From: Diplonema japonicum
Taxonomy: Eukaryota; Euglenozoa; Diplonemea; Diplonemida; Diplonemidae
Direction of reading: 5' to 3'
Length of the DNA: 64,000 bases
Assembly (NCBI GenBank): GCA_964019335.1
Contig: OZ025666.1
Coordinates: 374,501 to 438,500 of the forward strand
Positions 54,388 through 62,143 of this stretch are shown in pieces (position 1 is the stretch's first letter; each line of letters opens with the position of its first letter). A program made the position numbers and the translations under genes. A model generated the notes under the pieces. That model was not told the DNA's origin. It saw only the letters and a list, made by a program, of their open reading frames with translations, and did not search any database.

Positions 54388-55250
54388 GCGAGTCGCGGTT
54401 CTTTTTTTTAAACAAAAAAGTAGATGATGCTGAAAAACTCACCACAAAGAAAAAGTCCTCAAGGGGCTTTTTTGTCTTCTACTTTGAGTAACAATAACTA
54501 TTCTTTAAAAGAAAATACCCCCATTTTTGTTTTCACCCTCTTCTCTTCTTTTCTTTTTCAAGTAGAGTCATCGCAAGTCACCCCAATGAGCACGCGCGCA
54601 TCTCTCCGGATGGACAGATACACGCCCATTGGACGGACGCATGTAGAGCAGAACTCTACATCGTCTTTGGATCTCTGATTTTACAAGAAAGAAGCAACGA
54701 GGGAGGGGCAGAATTCTCATTATTTTTACCGATCTTCTCAGCCTTCCTTAACTTTCTTTTTCTTATTTATTTGTAACCCTCACGAGTCCCTCCAATAAGA
54801 CGCGCATCTCTCCGGATGGACAGATACACGACACTTGGCAGGACGCATGTAGAGCAGAACTCTACATCGTCTTTGGATCTGTGATTTTACAAAGAAAGAA
54901 GCAAAACGAAATAAAAGAAGGTGTAAGAAGAAAGATATTTTTACATAAGGACGATCATGATGCATATCTAGAACAGAGGGTTGCAGTGGTCTTTTATGCT
55001 TTTTTTTTTTTTTGTTTTAACAATATTATTGTCGAGACTAAAAACTAGTTGATGGCAGCGTAATGAGCTATTTTATTAGGTAAAATTCCGCTCGTGCACA
55101 CAAACAAATGAAGCGCCAAAGTAGTTTTTTCCTTTCACTCTCTCTCTCTCCCTCTTTTTTTTTCAGCTTATCGCTTTCCTCTCTTCAATTTACCCATGTC
55201 TCTTCTATCTTGTATTTATTGAAATGATTTTCATGCTCATTGCTTTTCAC
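54388..55250. repeat. BiP 3' flank with a duplicated hairpin module
   Basis: Two copies of a unit of about 105 bp (about 54595-54700 and 54801-54905) begin CGCGCATCTCTCCGGATGG and contain the hairpin ATGTAGAG-CAGAA-CTCTACAT, followed by CGTCTTTGGATCT and TGATTTTACA. They differ at a few positions outside the hairpin. This may be a small RNA gene duplicated in tandem, or a 3' regulatory repeat. The remainder is T-rich with no gene. Confidence 0.5.
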
Positions 55251-55489
55251 TTTTGTTCATGCTTCTACGCTGCTGAAGTTATGCGACACACGACATTTCC
55301 CAAATACCACTCCACGGTTGCCCTCTTCCCTTAAGTGGAGGTGATGACCACCAGACCCCTGGTTAGAGGGTTCCCCCTTGTTGCAAAGAAGCCATTCTTC
55401 CCGTTGTTTCCCAGTTAAGAAGCGGAAAGAGGGCCGCTGATGGCAGTGAAGTGACCTTTGCGTCTTGCTCACTTGAGAACCAGATAACT

Positions 55490-55607
55490 TTCCTTCGGAA
55501 TGATGAGAAACAAAATTCATAGATCTCGTTCGTCTGAGCAGACTTCCATTTTTTTGGAGGGCTGCGTGTGACTGATAAGAATTTTCGGCCTTCAAGCTGA
55601 CCTTATT
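55490..55607 (+). ncRNA. Box C/D snoRNA with U30-like and U32/U51-like guides (copy c)
   Basis: C at 55500-55506, D' at 55534-55537 and D at 55597-55600; guides unchanged from the 49616 copy. Confidence 0.8.
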
Positions 55608-55645
55608 TTTGCTGCCCTTCTCACTCTGTTGGCTGCAGGCCTTCA

Positions 55646-55744
55646 CACCCTGTGATGAGAACAACGACATCAACACTCTCGTTCTTCTGATTTTAGTTAT
55701 GAAGACAGATGTTCCGTTCATGCTTCTGCAATGCTGAGGATATG
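55646..55744 (+). ncRNA. Box C/D snoRNA, U59/snR54-like (copy e)
   Basis: C at 55652-55658 and D at 55734-55737; guides as in the copy at 2090. Confidence 0.6.
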
Positions 55745-55978
55745 CGACATTAATAAAATGAAGTTCTTTTGATTTTTTTTTCCCAAATACCAGAAACACT
55801 CCACGGTTGCCCTCTTCCCTTAAGTGGAGGTGATGACCACCAGACCCCTGGTTAGAGGGTTCCCCCTTGTTGCAAAGAAGCCATTCTTCCCGTTGTTTCC
55901 CAGTTAAGAAGCGGAAAGAGGGCCGCTGATGGCAGTGAAGTGACCTTTGCGTCTTGCTCACTTGAGAACCAGATAACT

Positions 55979-56096
55979 TTCCTTCGGAATGATGAGAAAC
56001 AAAATTCATAGATCTCGTTCGTCTGAGCAGACTTCCATTTTTTTGGAGGGCTGCGTGTGACTGATAAGAATTTTCGGCCTTCAAGCTGACCTTATT
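55979..56096 (+). ncRNA. Box C/D snoRNA with U30-like and U32/U51-like guides (copy d)
   Basis: C at 55989-55995 and D at 56086-56089; guides unchanged from the 49616 copy. Confidence 0.8.
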
Positions 56097-56134
56097 TTTG
56101 CTGCCCTTCTCACTCTGTTGGCTGCAGGCCTTCA

Positions 56135-56233
56135 CACCCTGTGATGAGAACAACGACATCAACACTCTCGTTCTTCTGATTTTAGTTATGAAGACAGATG
56201 TTCCGTTCATGCTTCTGCAATGCTGAGGATATG
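56135..56233 (+). ncRNA. Box C/D snoRNA, U59/snR54-like (copy f)
   Basis: C at 56141-56147 and D at 56223-56226; guides as in the copy at 2090. Confidence 0.6.
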
Positions 56234-56472
56234 CGACATTAATAAAATGAAGTTCTTTTGATTTTTTTTTCCCAAATACCAGAAACACTCCACGGTTGCC
56301 CTCTTCCCTTAAGTGGAGGTGATGACCACCAGACCCCTGGTTAGAATTGGCAGTGAGTGAGAATGTGGGACATGTTGCAAACCGAGTCCTAAAATGGATC
56401 AACGTGACATGCATCCTCCGCGCCCCCGTTTTTATTACTAAAAAAAGGAGGGAAACAAAAAAGAGGGGGAAA

Positions 56473-59400
56473 ATGGGTGAAAGGGACAGAAGGAGACGGC
56501 GGGAAGAGAGGACTGGAGGAAGGAGGAGGAGAAGGGGGAGCAGCAGCGACGACGAAGACAGACCGAAGAAGAAGAGAGAGCGGGTTGCCGGCAAATCATC
56601 AGGATGGGATGTGGGTCCGGGGGTATGTCCCCCCTCAAGAAAAAGAAAATACAAAACAGGGCGCACCAATTGCATCGACAGCTCCTGGCGGGCAGCTGAT
56701 GATAGCAGGACCGCAGCCCACAATGCCGACCAGCGTTGATCCAAACGCCCGAAGGCTGTACGTGGGCAATGTAGTACCGCTGCTGAGCGATGAGATGCTG
56801 GCGAATTTCTTCAAAGTATGCGGGCTATGTTAAAGTCAAACCCCACCCCAGATGCACGCAATGGCGGGCCGTCAGAAAATCTACCAAAACAAAATCAAAA
56901 TCGCGCAAGAAATGATGTGCGACACCTCGACAGTGCCCCAGCCCAACGAGATGGTGAACCCCATCGTGGAGTGCAACGTGACAAGGTCGGAGGACCCTGC
57001 CAGGGCAGGGTTTGCATTCGTCGAACTAAACGACGAGGAGCTCACCACAGAGTGCCTGAGACTCGACGGGAAATGCGTCCCGCTCCCCGACGGCACCATG
57101 GTCACCCTCAAAGTCAGCAGGCCAAAGAACTATGTGGCCCCAGCTTCCACACCTCCTCCTATGCAAGCGCCGTCGATAGGTATTGTGGGGCAAAAAAGAA
57201 CAAAGGGCGATGTTTAAGGGCTAATCCCACTTGAGGACCACACTTAGGGGGGGTGGGGGTCTATCTCTTGATGCTTCCTTTTTGAAGCCTCGCTTTCGTT
57301 CCGATGGCGGGTACCAGGGTCTTTCGCAGACGGTTGATGCGGTCCTTCTTCAGGTTGGTCTTCAGCTCTTTTGGCCTGTCATGGGTTTCTCGTGAGGCGA
57401 AGATCGGTCTCCTTGCAAAGCCTATCGCTGCCTTCCCTCCTATTGTCATGAGGGACTTCACTCTCGTTTGCTCTTCGTCGGGAAAGGCCTCTTCCTTCCC
57501 TGCGTCGTGCACCTGTCGTTCACCTTTTCGATCAACTTCTTGATCCTTCGCCTTTTCCATCTGCGTCACTCCCAGCGATCTTCGTGTTGTCGCTTCAAAG
57601 TCTAGGGCCAACTCCACCTCCGACGTTGTGTCTCCTTCCACCCATCTTAGCTCCGACATCCATTTCAACAGCGACTCCGCGTACATTCCCACTTGTCGTC
57701 CCGAGCTGTTCCAACGGGTGTCAAGTCTTCACCCCCACCACTTCCCGTTCCCATGGAAGTTCTCCTCCAATATCTTCCACTTGGATCAGGTCCTCATCAC
57801 GCTTCGCTACTATCATCGCCAGGTACCTCTGCAATCTCTCCAGGTGTGCAAATCCGTACCCCTCGGCAAGATCCCGTGTAGTTCCAGGCAGAGAGGCCAA
57901 CCCGACCTGTCGCGAAGCGGTTCCAACCCGTCCCTCGCTAGCTCTTCCTGCGCAAGTGGGCATTCGTATAGCTGGTGCCGTAGCAGCGTCACTGTGTTCT
58001 GGTATATTGCCGTGCATATGTCGCATCTATAATTTTGAGGAAGCATTGTCTCTCCGGGTAGCCTCCCATCCTCTCTTTTCAAGTCATCCTTGTCCGGATC
58101 CTCTTCCTCACTTGCCGGGTCGAGTGGTACAGTTTTCGGTCCCGCACTGGCATGTGGGCTTATGTAGGGGTCTGCTCCTCTACGACCCTCCTCAACTGGT
58201 AGGCTACCACCGGAGCCTTCTCCTCCTTCCACAGCCTATTCGTTTCCGGGTCAGCCCCTGCCTCCAGCCCTCGTACCGTACTTCTTTCCTTCGTGAGGTC
58301 CCCGCATCGGGCCTTCCTCACAGTCTGGCCTCCCTGAAGACGTGTCCTCTTTCTGGCCATCCCGTGTTCTTGCAGTCCGTCAATCGGCCCCAGCTCCATC
58401 CGATGTACGGTAGCCACCTTTTCATCAGGTTCCCTACCGGTCCTCTCGGCGTCCCTCCTTCCATGTAGTGTCCCGCTATTTTCTCCAATCTCTGTCGCAG
58501 TCCTTCCTTTCCAAGCCCCGGATATCATTTTTAGGGACCAGTATGCCACGAATGAGGGGTCGTTGGTAACAATCGAAACGAACAAAAAAAAAAAAAAAAA
58601 AAAAACAGGCGTGACGCTTCCCGAAGACGCAAGAGGCAAGCTTGTGATGAGCGGGTTTCCCAACAACATGGGAGGCGACGAAATCAAAGAGCTGTTGCTC
58701 ACGTTCGGGGAACTGAAGAACTGTCAGATGATGACGGAAGCCGACGGGGCGAGCAAGGCGTGCTGCGTGTTCGAGTTCGCCGACGAGTCGCACAACGACA
58801 TGTGCATCAACGCGCTCAACGGTATCGACATGGCAGAAAACCACCTCAGCGTGCACAAGGTCGGTGCAGGCGCCCTTGTCCTCCACGCGGGAACCGGACC
58901 CGACGGGCAAAAAGAAGAGCCCGAACAGCTTTTACTCCAAAATTTGATAAACCTCGGCATGGGCCTCCACCAAGCACTGCAAGCATTGGGCGAATGCAGC
59001 TCATCGACTCTACGATCGACCGGCATCAGCAACACCGGGGCCATCACCGTCAAAAAACCGACGAAGATATTGGCGTTGCTTAACCTTTTCGATGAAGAGG
59101 ACCTTGAAGACCCTATCAATTTTGACAGCATCAAAGCAGAGATCGAACAGGAGGTCGAGAAGTACGGAAGAGTCGTGAGCCTGACGATCCCAAGAGACCA
59201 ACCGCATCCTCCAGTGTTGAGGGAGAAGCCTCCAAAGCCGACTCAACTGTTGGCACCGTCAACTGAACAACGGCTGGCCATAACAGGGCCGATGGGAGCT
59301 ACGGCTGCACCACCTGGGTACGCTCTCGATAGGAATTCAGGTGCGTTGATTCCCTTGAACAAGGTAGAGGAGGAAACACGGAAGATAGGAGAAGAGAACG

Positions 59401-59758
59401 TAAGGCGGATGCGCGACTGGGAACAGCTCTGCACTGATATAGATGAGACGTACGAAAAGGCCAGAGAGAAATGGGAAAAGGACGTTCAGGACCCTATCAA
59501 GAACGGTGTTGGGAAGGTGTTTGTTGAGTACTGGACATCGGACGAAGCGCATGCTGCGCAGGTTGCTCTTGCTGGGAGGCACTTTGATGGGCGTACTGTA
59601 ATCACATCCTTCCTTCCTGAAGAATGGTTCCATGAGCAAACGGTGTGTTGGGGGGGGGGGGAAAAATTATTTTTTTTCAGGAGGGTGGTGGTGAGTCTTT
59701 CGATGAGATTATGAAATCCCTTGAAGGTGGCGGTGAGATTAGGCAGATCGAAGGGTAG
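56473..59758 (+). CDS. U2AF2: U2AF large subunit (U2AF65) splicing factor, five exons
   Basis: Binds the polypyrimidine tract and recruits U2 snRNP to 3' splice sites in the nucleus. Exons 56473-56622, 56660-56815, 56852-57179, 58609-59642 and 59681-59758 give 581 residues with all junctions in frame. Introns are 37, 36, 1429 and 38 nt. An RS/RE-rich N-terminus leads to RRM1 (RRLYVGNVVP... ARAGFAFVEL), RRM2 (GKLVMSGFPNNMGGDEIKELL... SKACCVFEF) and a C-terminal UHM-type RRM3 (LFDEEDLEDPINFDSIKAEIEQEVEKYG... GKVFVEYWT). RRM1 is interrupted by a tiny intron just after LANFFK. The last exon adds a Gly/Glu-rich tail. Intron 3 holds an antisense insertion. The predicted ATG at 56473 is chosen because codons upstream belong to the array C flank. 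Confidence 0.88.
57219..58560 (-). mobile_element. Antisense coding insertion in U2AF intron 3
   Basis: This 1.3-kb stretch is GC-richer than the surrounding introns. On the minus strand it shows consecutive protein-like frames: ISGAWKGRTATEIGENSGTL (from about 58530), then QNYRCDICTAIYQNTVTLLRHQLYECP (a C-x2-C-x12-H-x5-C zinc-binding pattern, about 57990-58070), then GYGFAHLERLQRYLAMIVAKRDEDLIQVEDIGGELP (about 57730-57850), then MYAESLLKWMSELRWVEGD to KARLQKGSIKR (57261-57690). Frame changes between them could be tiny introns or mutations. A retroelement or captured gene is possible; no family is certain. Confidence 0.45.
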
Positions 59759-60221
59759 AAGGAACTGAAGATAAAAAAAGTGGAGGGGGGAGGCAAAGGC
59801 TTGGTCGTTTGGGATATATTAAAAAAAAAAGAAAACCAATGTTAGTGTTTTAAGATGAAAAAAAAAAAAAAGTGTGTTGTTTTATTAAATACTTCAAGAC
59901 AGAAATTGACGTCAATGGACTACCACCTGAAAGGACCTTCCAAGGAAGACTTGGGGGCAGAATAACCAGGCGAAGAGTCAAGTTACCCCAACACCAGGAA
60001 AAAAATTTATTTTATCCCCTCCCATGGTCAAAGGCCTGTGCTTGTAACACTACTTTAAGCCACGGCTAAACAGGTTTTCTCTCTCTTTATTTTTTTTTTT
60101 TTATTTTATTTTTTCTCCCTTTTTCTACGAGTCACCCCCCTCTTTTTTTTCACATAAACTAGAAATGTTTAAAACAAAAAAGAAAAGGACGCAAAAAAAA
60201 GAAATTTGAAAAAAAAATATA
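59759..60221. other. Intergenic
   Basis: A/T-rich, with A and T runs. No supported gene. Confidence 0.5.
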
Positions 60222-61213
60222 ATGAATCATAACGTGTTTATAACAGAGGTAGGTATACCCGCACCAGGTCTTCCTGGACCAATAGTAAGCGAGAGCATGA
60301 GAGACACTCGAATACCAAGAAGGGAAATGGTGAAGAATATATATGACTTCCCAAGGTATAAAGAAACGTTACAGAAAGAAAAAGAGGGAAAAAAAAGAAA
60401 AAAAAAAAAAAAAAACCCACCCAGCGTACAAAATTTAAAAGTTGAAAACGGAGACAATCTACCTTGGAGGTACAAAATTCGTCCGCCGGGAAGGGCACCT
60501 GTTTTTAGAATGGCACAGGTATGGATTTTTTTTTTTTTTTTTTCCCCGAAAATTTCAAAAAAAAAAAAAAAAAAAAAAAAAAGGGTAAACGGCATACTCA
60601 TCAAGCACAGAGAATGGCACGGCACCAAGCCATATTCCCTCCAGGGGTTGATGAGAATCAAGGCGGGATGATAAGAATGTTGTCAGAAGCAAAACGGAAG
60701 GAGATAAGCTGTCGGTTGCCCAATGTACGGGCAGCTCCGGAGCGGTGTGAGGAGCTGTGTGAGATCCCTGAATGCAGCAGAAGCCCTTCTGTCGTTTCGG
60801 TGCCCTCTTCTCATTCAGTTAAAAAGAAGATTTTGCGCGAGAGGTTGTCAAAGGAGAGCATGGCTGTAATTGAGTCTCGCTCGGGGATTGAAGTCCCGTT
60901 GCAGCCCCCTACCCCATCTGCCCCACCTCCTATCCCTTGCACACCGATTGCGTCCTCCGTCGTTAGCAACTCTTCGGCCTATGATAATTTAACTTCCGTT
61001 TCTCTCCGTACCCCTCAGACCTCTGCCCACTCCACAAACCTGCAAAGCGGGATTAATCGGTTGCAAAAGAACCTTTTGGAGGAGCAAAGTTACAAAAAAG
61101 AAGTGCAAGACGAGCTCAAATCGCTCAAAGTCCGGCAGGAAGCACTCATCGCAGTCCTCTCCCCAACAGAGAGAGAGGAGCTCCAGAGAAACCTGGCCTC
61201 GAGAGCATCTTAA
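60222..61213 (+). CDS. Unknown coiled-coil protein, three exons
   Basis: Proposed exons 60222-60355, 60425-60518 and 60611-61213 encode 276 residues. Splicing removes two stretches containing long A runs (introns of 69 and 92 nt, GTATAA...CCCAG and GTATGG...GCACAG). The first is in phase 2, restoring DFPSVQNLKVENGDNLPWRYKIRPPGR; the second is in phase 0. The N-terminal 80 residues are the most ordered-looking; a Ser/Pro/Thr-rich middle follows, and residues 220-275 form a helical, probably coiled-coil segment (INRLQKNLLEEQSYKKEVQDELKSLKVRQEALIAVL). No family recognised. The second intron is flanked by a direct repeat of AGAATGGCAC. Confidence 0.6.
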
Positions 61214-61277
61214 AAAAAAAAAGAAAAAAAGTAGTTTTTTTGGTGGTGGGGATAACATGGAAATATAAGAAGTACAT

Positions 61278-61562
61278 CAGATGTGTTGTTCGCTGTTGAC
61301 CTCCTCGTCGGTCATCACCGGTAGCGCCCGAGTGGAAGAACATAATGCAGATGCTCAGGGTGACGAACAGGCAGCAAACTGCACGAGCGCAGAATCTTGG
61401 TTACCCGGGACGCACCGGCTGGGGTTGAGCTGTACACCGCACGCATTAAGGACACGACGCGGAACGCAGAAGAAGCTACAACTCGGCCGCGGTGCGCCCC
61501 CTGTAATCAAGTAGACAGTTCTTGTGCAGGGCGCCGCCAACACCGGCCTCCTTTAACTCATA
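61278..61562 (+). repeat. Dispersed Pol III-like repeat/ncRNA, copy 3
   Basis: Closely related to the copies at 39147 and 39975, with TAGCGCCCGAGTGG (A-box-like) and a T run after CCTTTAACTCAT. It shares the upstream motif GGTGGTGGGGATAACA with copy 2. It lies 130 bp upstream of the eS27 gene. Confidence 0.55.
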
Positions 61563-61694
61563 TTTTTTTTTTTTTAGTCGTGTATTATAAAGAATTTTTT
61601 TTTGAATTTTTTCCCCCCCCCCTCGTTGTAAACGCAAAAATTTAAGAAAAAAAGAAAAAAAAAAAAGGTTCATCAAAAAAGAAAAAAAAAAGAA

Positions 61695-61949
61695 ATGGGT
61701 TTCCTCGACGCCGACATCCTGTACCCCTCCTTGAAGGACCAGAAGAATGCCCACAAGCGCAAGAGGCTTGTACAGGGCCCTAAGTCCAACTTCCTCGATG
61801 TGAGGTGCAGGTGCAACAACGTTACCACTGTCTTCTCCCACGCCGCAACTGTGGTGGTCTGCGGCCGATGCAGCGAGATCCTTGCCCAGCCCGCTGGCGG
61901 CAAGGCCCGTTTGACTGCTGGGTGCAGCTTCCGTGCCAAGCACGAATAA
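61695..61949 (+). CDS. RPS27: Ribosomal protein eS27 (RPS27)
   Basis: An 84-residue small-subunit protein, the normal length. It is clearly recognisable from [37 protein letters not shown] and [16 protein letters not shown]. The family's zinc ribbon uses CxxC...CxxC. Here the second pair is intact (CGRC), but the first reads CRC, one residue short of the usual CPGC. The codons around it (AGG TGC AGG TGC AAC AAC) contain no intron or obvious sequencing ambiguity. No intron; the leader is A-rich. Confidence 0.95.
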   Translation: MGFLDADILYPSLKDQKNAHKRKRLVQGPKSNFLDVRCRCNNVTTVFSHAATVVVCGRCSEILAQPAGGKARLTAGCSFRAKHE

Positions 61950-62143
61950 AAAAGGAAAAAAAAATAAAAATAAAATAAGAATACGAGGAAGGAAGGATTA
62001 AAAAAAAAAAAAAAAAAAATATTTTATAGGAACCCCATGATCAAATAAAACTTTCTTTGAGTCGGCAAAAAAAAAAAAGATTTTTTTTTTTTTTTTTTTT
62101 CCCTCTCTCCAATGTACACATCACCAGGAAGGGGGGAAAACCT
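61950..62143. other. Intergenic, A/T runs
   Basis: Short spacer with homopolymers before the exchanger gene. Confidence 0.5.

Larger units (their letters stand above)
55257..56345 (+). repeat. snoRNA array C, about 490-bp tandem repeat
   Basis: A unit of about 490 bp (68-nt element, spacer, U30/U32-like snoRNA, U59-like snoRNA, spacer) is present about 2.25 times with near identity. It lies just upstream of the U2AF65 gene on the same strand and could be in its 5' UTR intron. A 495-codon minus-strand open frame crosses it only because the repeat has no stops in that frame. Confidence 0.8.

Noticed and set aside
55257-56744. 495-codon minus-strand open frame
   Set aside because: It spans the tandem snoRNA array and reuses the same unit; the length comes from a stop-free frame in a repeat, and the strand opposes the snoRNAs and U2AF65.
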